Positions 47,218 through 57,714 of a DNA stretch of 64,000 nt are shown here, one piece after another. The first letter of the stretch is position 1, and every line of letters begins with the position of its first letter. The notes beneath the pieces were generated by a model that did not search any database, was not told where the DNA came from, and saw nothing but the letters and a program-made list of their open reading frames with translations. Location: contig CM054184.1 in NCBI GenBank assembly GCA_028829895.1, positions 28,630,201 to 28,694,200 on the forward strand, in the 5' to 3' direction. Both the position numbers and the translations under genes were made by a program. This DNA is from Sinotaia quadrata (lineage: Eukaryota; Mollusca; Gastropoda; Architaenioglossa; Viviparidae).

Positions 47218-47219
47218 TC

Positions 47220-47406
47220 AGCACTGTCCCACCTTGTGTAGATCATAATTGGCACAGGCGAGTGTAAAGTGTTCTATATAAAAACACGGTCCCACCTTGC
47301 GTAGATCATAATTGGCACAGGCGAGTGTAAAGTGTTCTATATAAAAACACGGTCCCACCTTGCGTAGATCATAATTGGCACAGGCGAGTGTAAAGTGTTC
47401 TACATG
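47220..47406. repeat. ~63-bp tandem repeat after exon 2
   Basis: Three copies sharing CACCTTGCGTAGATCATAAT, then TGGCACAGGCGAGTGTAAAG. Each contains GTAGATCATA, identical to the first ten bases of intron 2 at 47101. Confidence 0.93.
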
Positions 47407-47529
47407 CATAGCTATAATGCTGAAGTCAAATTGAAAAGTAAAACGGATACAATATTTTAAAAAAAAAGAAACTAAAGTTCAGCCCCCTTTCCCCTGTTGT
47501 CGTCATGTTGCTGATGTTGCAGCAGTCTC

Positions 47530-49060
47530 CAGTGTTCTTTTGGATGCGCATAGATTGGGCGCTGGTGGCCAGTAATGGTGATCGAGTAGCAGCTGGATCA
47601 TGTCCGCAATGGGGTGGTTAAAATATTCCCACTGCAGATTCTGCTTCTAACTGTACTGCCATTGTCGACTCTGTTGGTTGTGTTTGACATTGTAGTTGAG
47701 GCCATTGTTGTTGATGTTGTTATTGTTACTGCTGTTCTCTTGTATGCCGTTGCGGGCGCCGTCTTTTTCTGTCCACCCTGTGGTGTTGTTTTTGGCTGTA
47801 CTGGGTCTCAAACACCCTTGCGTACTCATCGCGGCCTCGATTTCAATTGGTGTGTCTGCCTTCATGTCCCAGTTTTGTTCTGTTTGCATAATTTTTCTTT
47901 CGTCTCCGTTTATTTCTTTTTGGCGTTTTGGCATTTGTTTCTTTCTGCTTTTTGTCTTCTTTTTTTCATTGAGGTTGATGTTGTCTGAATTTTCTTTTCT
48001 TCAGTACTTGTAGTTGGTGTCTGGCTTTCCCCCTCAATCTCCTTAGTTATAATTTGTCAAAATTCGTCTTATTTCCTTTTTTGAGTCTGAGTCTAGTTGA
48101 CTTTCATTTTAGGTGGAATTTTCCACATGATATTGGTGTTAGATTCCACTTGTCTGGTCACGGTAGTTGTTGTCTGAGTCTTGTTGTTGTTTCTACTTTT
48201 GTATGCCTAGTAGAATATCTCTGAAGAGCATGGCTTACTCCTATCACGTGGTTTGCTGCTCGGTCTTTATTCTTAGTGAGGTCTTTGTCTTAGTGAGGTC
48301 TTTATTCTTAGTGAGGTCTTTATTCTTAGTGAGGTCTTTGTCTTAGTGAGGTCTTTGTCTTAGTGAGATCTTTATTCTTAGTGAGGTCTTTGTCTTAGTG
48401 AGGTCTTTGTCTTAGTGAGATCTTTATTCTTAGTGAGGTCTTTGTCTTAGTGAGGTCTTTGTCTTAGTGAGGTCTTTGTTTTAGTGAGGTCTTTATTCTT
48501 AGTGAGGTCTTTGTCTTAGTGAGGTCTTTGTCTTAGTGAGGTCTTTGTTTTAGTGAGGTCTTTGTCTTAGTGAGGTCTTTGTTTTAGTGAGGTCTTTATT
48601 CTTAGTGAGGTCTTTGTCTTAGTGAGGTCTTTGTCTTAGTGAGGTCTTTATTCTTAGTGAGGTCTTTGTTTTAGTGAGGTCTTTATTCTTAGTGAGGTCT
48701 TTATTCTTAGTGAGGTCTTTGTCTTAGTGAGGTCTTTGTCTTAGTGAGGTCTTTATTCTTAGTGAGGTCTTTGTCTTAGTGAGGTCTTTGTCCTCAACAT
48801 TTTCAAAGCTGGCGGAAAGCTTTGTTAAGTTCTGAATCTCCGGAATTTATTGTGTAATCAAGGGGTGTTATGCATTTTATTTTTCTTTCTCTTCTTCTGT
48901 CTTCCTAATATCAGTTCTTGAACGTATTCATCTAGATCAGAGTAATCTTCTTCAGAATCAACTTCAGAATCACCTTTTTCCTCTTGCTTCTTTTCCAAGG
49001 GCATGGGAAGTGTTGTTGGCTGAGGCTCTTGTAACTCGCCTTTCCATTGGCTGTTTTTCC
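47530..49060 (-). pseudogene. Ser/Thr-rich IPPK-repeat gene fragment, copy 2
   Basis: Diverged homologue of 30834-32015, same strand, in intron 2. From the 5' side on the minus strand: an acidic Lys-rich segment (DSEVDSEEDYSDLDEYVQEL) at 49060-48830; a satellite (48790-48265); IMWKIPPKMKVN at about 48135-48100; TPIEIEAAMST near 47850; an Asn/Ser-rich stretch; and LQWEYFNHPIADMIQ near 47630-47590, matching MQYGYFNHPTA of copy 1. Several stops and frame changes interrupt it. Both copies share the GGGCGCCGTCTTTT stretch (plus strand) that marks their alignment. The acidic segment has no counterpart seen at copy 1. Confidence 0.5.
48265..48792. repeat. 17/19-bp minisatellite inside copy 2
   Basis: About 29 copies of CTTAGTGAGGTCTTTGT (17 bp) mixed with TCTTAGTGAGGTCTTTAT (about 19 bp). 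It splits the copy 2 gene fragment; copy 1 has nothing comparable. Confidence 0.96.
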
Positions 49061-49099
49061 TGATTATCAGAAGGATAAAATGCTAGGTTTGTATTGACT

Positions 49100-49300
49100 C
49101 ACTGAAGGCGCAGGGTCGAATGAAAATCCATTTTATGTTGGCAGACATGTTTGCTGGCAGTCACTTTATACTGAAATACTTCTGGGATTTGTCTAGAAGC
49201 CATCCCTTGTAATGAATGACAAGATGGCAGAAGTATATGCTGGCAGTCACTTTAGGGAAGTACTATTGGGATTTGTCTAGCAGACGCTTAGGATGAGTAC
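49100..49300. repeat. ~100-bp direct duplication
   Basis: GCTGGCAGTCACTTTATACT and GCTGGCAGTCACTTTAGGGA each lead to GGGATTTGTCTAG. Confidence 0.8.
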
Positions 49301-49915
49301 CAGTACCACTGGTCACTAAATGTACAACAACACCAGAATAACAGACACTAGTTTAAGATGGAGATAGCTAGATAATGTTATTTGGCAGAGGAAATTTGCC
49401 TATCCCTCTATTCTTGACTTAATTGTTATATAAATTGTTAAATTGTCAAGGTAACTCGACTTGGGGACTCCTTATGATGGTATTTTTATAAGTGTCAGAG
49501 TTGGAGTAAACAACTCGAGTTGAGAATATACCAGAAATTGCTGATGCAATCCAAACCAGTTCCAACTGGATGAGTAGTTTTTATTATCTAATAGTTAGGA
49601 TTTACAGGAACAAGACCAGAAATGGGCTGAGATAAAAGTTTACCTGCTGTAAAGAAATCTATTTGTCTAATCACTCGAATTTGTGTGGCAAGAAGTCCAG
49701 TCATGGAAGATGGCAATTAACTTAATGGTAGTTACCTGACTGAGAAAAAAAATGTACTAAGAAATATTTCATGCAATTTCCTATTGATGTGTTATACTCG
49801 TGTTTTATGTAGAGAGTATTATATGAGTAGACTATTATTTCCACAAATTTTGAACTAAGATGCTCGTATATAGTATGCTAAACACTTGACATTATTTCTA
49901 GTGAATGTGCGCATA
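49301..49915. other. Intron 2 sequence, no gene seen
   Basis: AT-rich non-coding sequence; nothing recognised. Confidence 0.5.
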
Positions 49916-49917
49916 AA

Positions 49918-50092
49918 ATAGATACAATGTGTTTATTATGCTGTATGCATGTATTGGTCTAATAAAACCATTCATTGATACAATGTGTTTATTATGCTGT
50001 ATGCGTGTATTGGTCTAATAAAACCATCCATTGATACAATGTGTTTATTATGCTGTATGCGTGTATTGGTCTAATAAAACCATTCATTGATT
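49918..50092. repeat. 58-bp tandem repeat, three copies
   Basis: Copies of ATACAATGTGTTTATTATGC, then GTGTATTGGTCTAATAAAAC, starting near 49921, 49977 and 50034. Confidence 0.95.
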
Positions 50093-50149
50093 TGATGAAG
50101 AAAGGCAAACCTAAGTCAGTGATTTGGAGCAAGGTGTGTGAAACCAGCT

Positions 50150-50561
50150 TTGCTATTTGAAAGACTGTCTGTCATGAGCTCCTGTCCTCCATTTGCCTGA
50201 TTTAAATGAAGAATTCATGCTCAGAACAGATGCTAGCAAAGCATGGCTTGGTGCTGTACTGATGCAGAAACACAGTGATAATCTGTATCTAATACATTAC
50301 TCCAATCATATATTGAATGCAGCTGAACAGACTTATTTGAATTTCAGAGAAAGAATGTCTCGGAATTGTCTGGACTGTCCAGAAATTCCAAGCCTACCTA
50401 CATGGCAAACATTTTGTCATATCAACTGATCACCAGCCTCTCGCCTACTTAGCTCACTCAACTAAGGCAATTGGGCATTATGACTACAACAGAATAGATA
50501 TATTGGGGAAGTCATCAAAGGCACCTACAATGTATGGGCTTACTATTTGTCCAGAGCAGTA
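50150..50561 (+). mobile_element. Ty3/gypsy-type RNase H fragment, decayed
   Basis: Two overlapping frames on the plus strand. The first (50175-50365) reads APVLHLPDLNEEFMLRTDAS, then LGAVLMQ and [10 protein letters not shown]. The second (50367-50561) reads [20 protein letters not shown] before a TAG. DAS, GAVL and TDHxPL are diagnostic of the retrotransposon RNase H that follows the reverse transcriptase. There is a stop just before the block and one frame break inside. No reverse transcriptase core, integrase or long terminal repeats were recognised nearby. Confidence 0.8.
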
Positions 50562-50925
50562 GAAATGGAAATGTAAGGGTCCAGTATACAAGCCTCTGTA
50601 AATGCTGTGAAATCTTACATAAATATTTTGTATCTTCTCTGTGGTAGTGGGGAAGGAATAATCTTAGTTCATTTATATGATGCTGACATATTTGATTATG
50701 TTGTATTTCCTATCACAAGGAGAAATGAAATAATGATTTTTGCATATGATTTGCATTTGTATCCATTAAGTGTAAAGACATAACTATCCTGTGATTTGTA
50801 TTGACACTAATCAGTTGAATTGTGTTTTATTATATAAGACTGTATAGGTATTAAACTTATTCGAATGTGGTTTTGTGGTAATATTGATGTCAAATAATCT
50901 TTTTCATTGTATTTGTTATATGTAA
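50562..50925. other. Intron 2 sequence, no gene seen
   Basis: AT-rich; may include remains of the Ty3/gypsy element, but nothing diagnostic. Confidence 0.45.
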
Positions 50926-50929
50926 ATTT

Positions 50930-51300
50930 GGTTGTTAATTTAATTTACTGTTAAATTTATTGACCTTCTTATATATATTAATAACCTTATGTGGGAGAAG
51001 AAAGTGGGTGGATGGGGACTCGCTAAATATTAAAAGATGGATTTATCTTCTCCTTTAGCAAGAAGTTTTCCACATACAGAAATATTGAGTGACGCTAAAT
51101 GTTTATCTTTAATGTTGTGGAAGAGAGAAAACGTTTAAAGCCTCCGCATATCCGCCAAGGGAGAGAGACGAGTTTTGTCTTCTGGAGAATTATTAATAAC
51201 ATAAATTAAGATTATCATCACTTGTAATTAATTATGGATGATCAAAAAATAATAATAATCATAACCATTAACTAGGTAGCGTTGGCGTCACAAGTTATTT
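50930..51300. repeat. Dispersed repeat, copy 1
   Basis: Colinear with 57715-58070 on the same strand. Shared text in order: GGATGGGG with CTCGCTAAAT; AAATGTTTATCTTTAATGTT plus GTGGAAGAGAGAAAA; CGCATATCCGCCAAG; GAGAGAGACGAGT; CTTCTGGAGAATT; TTAATAACATAAATTAAGAT. Family not recognised. Confidence 0.8.
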
Positions 51301-51734
51301 AGTACTCTCATCTAATTCGTAAAACAGCCATTCTAGTAGACAATAGATTTCGTAGACGAAACTGTATATTGCTAAACACGATACACGCACACATGTGTGT
51401 ATATAAATAAACAAATACGATTGTTTAAATTACTAGCATTAATTTTTATCTGAAGGAAAGTATTGAAGGTCGCAGCTGGGATTTAATGTCGATCAATTAA
51501 TTTGTGGTACACTAAAATTATTACTTCAGTTAATTCCCAACCCTACTTGCTTACCCAATTTGTAAAACTATCTTAACCCATTTCTTAGAATTAAAAAAAA
51601 AATCTAATTGAATTCTTTGAAAGAAGATGCTTTAAAGGTGCAGAAAAAACATATAAAAAGCTAACTGACACTGACCATTACTGAATTAAATTTATACACT
51701 TTTATTCGCTTTGAGTTCGTTTATGTTGATTCAT
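51301..51734. other. Intron 2 sequence, no gene seen
   Basis: AT-rich non-coding sequence with ACACACATGTGTGTATA (an imperfect palindrome) near 51390. Confidence 0.5.
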
Positions 51735-52145
51735 TGCCACTCCCATTTTTGCAGTAACATGCTTCACTGAGTTTGTGTTCTTCATTGGAATGGCTAGCCC
51801 ATTTTTGCAGTAATATGCTTCACTGAGTTTGTGTTCTTCATTGGAATGACTAGCCTATTTTTGCAGTAACATGCTTCACTGAGTTTGTGTTCTTCATTGG
51901 AATGACTAGCCCATTTTTGCAGTAACATGCTTCACTGAGTTTGTGTTCTTCATTGGAATGACTAGCCCATTTTTGCAGTAACATGCTTCACTGAGTTTGT
52001 GTTCTTCATTGGAATGACTAGCCCATTTTTGCAGTAACATGCTTCACTGAGTTTGTGTTCTTCATTGGAATGACTAGCCCATTTTTGCAGTAATATGCTT
52101 CACTGAGTTTGTGTTCTTCATTGGAATGACTAGCCCATTTTTCAA
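51735..52145. repeat. 59-bp minisatellite upstream of exon 3
   Basis: Seven copies of CCCATTTTTGCAGTAACATG, then CTTCACTGAGTTTGTGTTCT, then TCATTGGAATGACTAG. Each holds TTTTTGCAG, an acceptor-like motif, but no exon 3 sequence. Confidence 0.95.
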
Positions 52146-52507
52146 AAGTTGTACTTTTCAGTATCATGGTTCTGGCAATGAATTTGCTGGTCTATTTCTC
52201 AAAGTTTTGGTTGTCAGTTTATAGTTCAATGCGAGGAGTTACTGGTCCATTTCTAAAACGTTGTGCTTGACATTGTTATGGTTAATTGAATTTTGGTTTA
52301 TATTTATAGATATAAGTTACTTATTTTATTATAAATACATATAAATGATTTTATTCTAATAGTCTTTTATGCTGAAATGTGAAACATATGAAAGCACAGT
52401 TGGATCTTTTCTTAAAATTTATTGCATTTAATTCTGCACCGATATCTCTTGATTTCATAAAAGCACTGATTTGTACAAGAGATATTTTGTCTGTTATTTT
52501 GAAACAG

Positions 52508-52727
52508 CTGGACTATGGCGAGCCTCCAAGATTATGGACACTGGATGTCTCAGACTCACCTGCGAGTGACGGTTATGGGGGACACAATGGCACCGCGAGC
52601 GACATGGCAGAAGCTCACATTCACAACAGACAGCTGCGAGTCTATGGAAACGGGGTGCCCGACAACGTGGAACAGTCGACAAATGGCGATCACCTCCTGC
52701 GAGTATTAGATGACGTGGTAAAGAAAG
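52508..52727 (+). CDS. Secreted protein of unknown family, exon 3
   Basis: Exon of 220 nt with acceptor TTTTGAAACAG|CTG (phase 0, fitting exon 2) and donor AAGAAAG|GTCAGC (phase 1). It encodes 73 residues: PRLWTLDVSDSPASDGYGGH, a potential N-glycosylation site (NGT), EAHIHNRQLRVYGNG, and DHLLRVLDDVVKKG at the end. The LWTLDVSD motif is echoed by MWLDVSD at the start of exon 4. Regular alternation (RQLRVYG) suggests a beta-rich fold. Family not recognised. Confidence 0.86.
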
Positions 52728-52874
52728 GTCAGCTAAATTGGAAGTAATTCAATTCAAACATATATCGACCATTGTGATATAAGGACGAATGAATGAGATT
52801 ATAAAAGTAGGAGTCAAGTGCCATTCTCGAAATCATTAGGTCCAATAAAGCCACAGACAAAGTGACAGATCGAT

Positions 52875-53330
52875 ACGCAGACACACGGTTCACACCCTAC
52901 ACTGGTCACTTTCAGTCACGTCTAGATCAGTGTAGACAGATCTATAAACAGACACAGAGCTCACACCCTACACTGGTCACTTTCAGTCACGTCTAGATCA
53001 GTGTAGACAGATCGATAAACAGACACAGGGCTCAGACGAATGTTTCTCAAATTTTCTTAGCTTGCGCTACATCGTCACGCCGTTTGGGATTTTACGTCAC
53101 ACCCGTACAGCGGGTGGCAGAACTGCGTTTCAATAAAAATACTTCTCTTGTTTTTTCTCGTGGCACAGCCACGCAATTTCGCGGCACACCCTTTGAGAAT
53201 CGCTAGTCTACACCGTTCACTTTCAATCATGTCTAGATCGGTGTAGACAGATCAATATATAGACACACGCTTCATACTATACATAGTTCACTTTCAGTCA
53301 TGTCTAGATCGGTGTAGACAGTTGGTAGAA
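52875..53330. repeat. ~62-bp degenerate repeat
   Basis: Four to five copies sharing CACTTTCAGTCACGTCTAGA and TCAGTGTAGACAGATC. Copies at 52900, 52972, 53215 and 53286 are separated by a CpG-bearing stretch (53040-53200). Confidence 0.85.
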
Positions 53331-53334
53331 GGAA

Positions 53335-54272
53335 CTGAAGGTTCGAGGAACAAACTGGTAACTGTAATAAGTAATAAAAGAGTAGTGAAGACCACTGACC
53401 ACTGGCTACATTAGGAACAAACTGGTAACTGTAATAAGTAATAAAAGAGTAGTGAAGACCACTGGCTACATTAGGAACAAACTGGTAACTGTAATAAGTA
53501 ATAAAAGAGTAGTGAAGACCACTGACCACTGGCTACATTAGGAACAAACTGGTAACTGTAGTAAGTAATAAAAGAGTAAGTGAAGACCACTGACCACTGG
53601 CTACATTAGGAACAAACTGGTAACTGTAATAAGTAATAAAAGAGTAAGTGAAGACCACTGACCACTGGCTACATTAGGAACAAACTGGTAACTGTAATAA
53701 ATAATAAAGAGTAAGTGAAGACCACTGGCTACATTAGGAAAAAACTGGTAACTGTAGTAAGTAATAAAAGAGTAGTGAAGACCACTGACCACTGGCTACA
53801 TTAGGAAAAAACTGGTAACTGTAATAAGTAATAAAAGAGTAGTGAAGACCACTGACCACTGGCTACATTAGGAACAAACTGGTAACTGTAGTAAGTAATA
53901 AAAGAGTAAGTGAAGACCACTGACCACTGGCTACATTAGGAACAAACTGGTAACTGTAATAAGTAATAAAAGAGTAAGTGAAGACCACTGACCACTGGCT
54001 ACATTAGGAACAAACTGGTAACTGTAATAAATAATAAAGAGTAAGTGAAGACCACTGGCTACATTAGGAAAAAACTGGTAACTGTAGTAAGTAATAAAAG
54101 AGTAGTGAAGACCACTGACCACTGGCTACATTAGGAAAAAACTGGTAACTGTAATAAGTAATAAAAGAGTAGTGAAGACCACTGACCACTGGCTACATTA
54201 GGAAAAAACTGGTAACTGTAATAAGTAATAAAAGAGTAGTGAAGACCACTGACCACTGGCTACATTAGAAAA
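53335..54272. repeat. ~66-bp minisatellite with a higher-order unit
   Basis: Fourteen to fifteen copies of AGGAACAAACTGGTAACTGT, then AATAAGTAATAAAAGAGTAG, then GAAGACCACTGACCACTGGC. The 63-codon minus frames at 53601-53792 and 53931-54122 are identical in translation, showing a duplicated block of 330 bp (five units). Confidence 0.96.
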
Positions 54273-54495
54273 ATAAAATCAAAGCAAACCAATGCGCTCA
54301 GCTTACACACAAGACATATTTAGTCTCATTACCTAATGCTATAACACCACCACGTGACGTTTGACGCTCCTTAAATTGAGTACTTCACCCTTAGATATTT
54401 ATACATCGCGTCCGAAGTACCAAGCATGTCACTCCTTACTACCAGTTTCATCATCTCTTAGATACCATGATAACACCCTAAATACTTAAGCACAT
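54273..54495. other. Intron 3 sequence, nothing recognised
   Basis: Short non-repetitive stretch between two arrays. Confidence 0.5.
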
Positions 54496-54499
54496 AACC

Positions 54500-54845
54500 C
54501 CTTAGATATCAATACATTGTACTTGAGATATCAAGCACACAACCCCTTAGATATCAATGCATTGCACCTAAGATATCAAGCACATAACCCCTTAAATATC
54601 AATTCACTGAACCTGAGATATCAAGCACACAACCCTTTAGATATCAATACATTGTACCTGAGATATCAAGCACATAACTCCTTAGATAGACACTACATTA
54701 CACTTAAGATATCAAGCACACAACTCTTTAGATATTAAGCACATAAACTCTTAGATATCAATATTTCGCACCCGAGATATCCAGCACATAAACCTTTAGT
54801 ATCATATCGCACCTAAGATATCAAGCACACAATCCTTAGAAACGA
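54500..54845. repeat. ~48-bp minisatellite
   Basis: Seven imperfect copies of CTTAGATATCAATACATTGC, then ACCTAAGATATCAAGCACAT, then AACCC. GATATC is a perfect palindrome present twice per unit. Confidence 0.9.
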
Positions 54846-54879
54846 TCCTATCAAATTTTAGATACATAGCCCCTAAATA

Positions 54880-55320
54880 TGATCTAGAAACGAATAAATA
54901 TAGCTGCTTAAATGGGATTAAAACAATTCCTTAGGTAAATACAGCTGCTTAAATGGGATTAAAACATATCCTTAGGTAAACAGCTACTTAAATAGTATCT
55001 AGAAACAAATGTTTATGCAAATAACTACTTAAATAGGATACAGAAACAAGTGCTTGTGTAAACAGATATTTAAACAAGATCCAGAAATAAATGTTAAAAG
55101 CAGCTACTTAAATAGGATCAAGAAACAAATGTTTGTGTAAACAAATATTTAAACAGCATCTAAACTGACTTTTGTGTAAACAGTCACTTAAAAAGAATCT
55201 AAATACAAATGATTTTTGTAAACAACTACTTAAATAGGATCCAGAAATAAATGTTTGTGTAAACACTTAAATAGATCTAGAAGTAAATGTTTATATAAAT
55301 ATGTTCAACAGGATCGAGAA
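54880..55320 (+). repeat. ~40-bp minisatellite running into the exon 4 splice acceptor
   Basis: About eleven imperfect units of CTTAAATAGGATCCAGAAAC, then AAATGTTTGTGTAAACA. The final unit reads ATATGTTCAACAG|GATCGAGAATG, which is the exon 4 acceptor and first exon bases. AG followed by GAT-x-x-AGAA recurs in register in units near 55028, 55106 and 55235. Other units have lost the AG (AAGATCC, AGTATCT). Confidence 0.82.
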
Positions 55321-55542
55321 TGTGGTTGGATGTTAGCGATGAGCGTCTGGAAATCGGAGGTCCCAAAGGTGTGGCTTCAAATCAAGTTCTGGAATCGCCC
55401 TATCTGTTCGACTTTAGTGGACAAAAAGTGCACCAAGGAGCTAGGGAACACGACCTTTATATCGGTCTTAACAGAGTAATAGGTAGCGATCACAGAGCTG
55501 GAAGTGGGTTATGTAAAGTGGACATTTCGCTCTACGAGTTCG
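55312..55542 (+). CDS. Secreted protein of unknown family, exon 4
   Basis: Exon of 231 nt, phase 1 at both ends: acceptor TTCAACAG|GA, donor GAGTTCG|GTAAGT. After the split Gly it encodes SRMWLDVSDERLEIGGPKG, then SPYLFDFSGQ, then REHDLYIGLNRVIG, and ends GSGLCKVDISLYEF. Because both flanking introns are phase 1, the exon could be duplicated or skipped without a frame change. The DVSDERLEI and DLYIGLNRVI segments look like strands of a beta sandwich; resemblance to laminin-G or lectin-like folds is only a guess. The frame stays open to the donor, so the gene continues; no later exon was found before 64000. Confidence 0.86.
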
Positions 55543-55789
55543 GTAAGTAGACATTTTTTTCTGTTCTTCTGTCTAACCTGATTAGGAATTTCTTGACCTT
55601 GTTATTGTGCGGATATGTTTGTTGCTGAATGAGTGAGTTAATGACCTGCTCCACAAATATTGCTATTGTTATTACTTGAGGGTTATGCGATTGGCTTTGT
55701 AATTTTTGTTATTGCTGTTGTTTGACGTCTATTTGACAGGATCTGTAACAAATGTTGCTGTTACTTGGTGTCTGTGCCATAGGTTTGAA
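55543..55789. other. Start of intron 4
   Basis: T-rich sequence after GTAAGTAGAC; decayed pieces of the following array (TTGCTGTTACTTGGTGT) appear from about 55755. Confidence 0.5.
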
Positions 55790-57135
55790 ACTATTGCTGT
55801 TGTGTTATTGGTAGGCCTATCTGTGTGTTTGTCACTGTAACTTCTGTAGTTGTTATTTGGTATCTGTGTGTTTGTAACTTATGTAGTTATTTGTTGTCTT
55901 ATGATTAGCTCAGTAAATACTTGTATTAATTATTGTTGCTGTTACTTGGTGTATTATTAGCTAAGTAAATACATGTATTAATTATTATTGCTGTTACTTG
56001 GTGTATAAGTGTGTTTGTAACTTCTGTAGTTATTTGTTGTCTTATTATTAGCTCAGAAAATACTTGTATTAATTATAATTATTATTGCTGTTTCTTGGTG
56101 TATAAGTGTGTTTGTAACTTATGTAGTTATTTGTTGTCTTATGATTAGCTCAGTAAATACTTGTATTAATTATTATTGCTGTTACTTGGTGTATAAGTGT
56201 GTTTGTAACTTATGTAGTTATTTGTTGTCTTATGATTAGCTGAGTATATACCTGTATTAATTATAATTATTATTGCTGTTTCTTGGTGTATAAGTCTGTT
56301 TGTAACTTCTGTAGTTATTTGTTGTCTTATGATTAGCTCAGTAAATACTTGTATTAATTATTATTGCTGTTTCTTGGTGTATAAGTGTGTTTGTAACTTC
56401 TGTAGTAATTTGTTGTCTTATGATTAGCTCAGTAAATAATTGTATTAATTATTATTGCTGTTTCTTGGTGTATAAGTGTGTTTGTAACTTCTGTAGTTAT
56501 TTGTTGTCTTATGATTAGCTCAGTAAATACATGTATTAATTATAATTATTATTGCTGTTACTTGGTGTATAAGTGTGTTTGTAACTTCTGTAGTTATTTG
56601 TTGTCTTATGATTAGCTCAGTAAATACTTGTATTAATTATTATTGCTGTTTCTTGGTGTATTATTAGCTCAGTAAATACTTGTATTAATTATTATTGCTG
56701 TTACTTGGTGTATTATTAGCTCAGTAAATACTTGTATTAATTATTATTGCTGTTACTTGGTGTATTATTAGCTCAGTAAATACTTGTATTAATTATTATT
56801 GCTGTTACTTGGTGTATTATTAGCTCAGTAAATACTTGTATTAATTATTATTGCTGTTACTTGGTGTATTATTAGCTCAGTAAATACTTGTATTAATTAT
56901 TATTGCTGTTACTTGGTGTATTATTAGCTCAGTAAATACTTGTATTAATTATTATTGCTGTTACTTGGTGTATTATTAGCTCAGTAAATACTTGTATTAA
57001 TTATTATTGCTGTTTCTTGGTGTATTATTAGCTCAGTAAATACTTGTATTAATTATTATTGCTGTTACTTGGTGTATTATTAGCTCAGTAAATACTTGTA
57101 TTAATTATTATTGCTGTTACTTGGTGTATAAGCGT
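55790..57135. repeat. 52-bp and ~93-bp nested minisatellite
   Basis: 56640-57130: nine to ten nearly identical 52-bp copies of TTACTTGGTGTATTATTAGC, then TCAGTAAATACTTGTATTAA, then TTATTATTGC. 55790-56640: longer units that add TGTGTTTGTAACTTCTGTAG and TTATTTGTTGTCTTATGA. The 52-bp form is the long unit with that segment removed. Confidence 0.95.
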
Positions 57136-57714
57136 GGCACGTTCCAAGTTCCTGATTAATTAATCGTCAATCTCTATCGGAATAATTATCCTTAAATTAC
57201 ACACAGATAAGATTCTTTCATTCAACCAATTAATCAGTCACTGACAGGGTCTTGGCTTGCGGTCGAGAGTGACTAAGTCAGGCCTTGAAAGGTCTACCCA
57301 CTGGTTATCCCCCTCTCAAGCGTTATTTGTCTTAGAATAGATTCTACAGCACTCTCTTGTCCGTCAATTTGTCTTCTAGCCCTCCACAAATCTCTCATTC
57401 CGATGACAGGAACTACTCCAAAGTATATGTGCAACCGTCATTACGTCATCTGGCTAAGCCCCCACCTGTCATCTAAATATTCTCCTCTCCTAGACTTTTG
57501 CAAACTGCATGACTGTGACAGCCATCATCTTTAAACAGGTTATGTACATTGACTTTAATTATTTCTATGAAACTGTACTCTAATTTCCTTGATGAATCCA
57601 TGAACATATTTATGTCTATGCTGGGATAAAATGAACAATTGTCCAGAGTTAATTGAATATTGTAGTGAGGTAATGTAAAGGTCAACGCTCTGTGATTATA
57701 TTCATTTGTCATAT
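57136..57714. other. Intron 4 sequence, no supported gene
   Basis: A duplicated pair of decayed stretches may be present, but the 120-codon minus frame 57835-57473 lies partly in the dispersed repeat and has no recognisable features. Confidence 0.4.
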
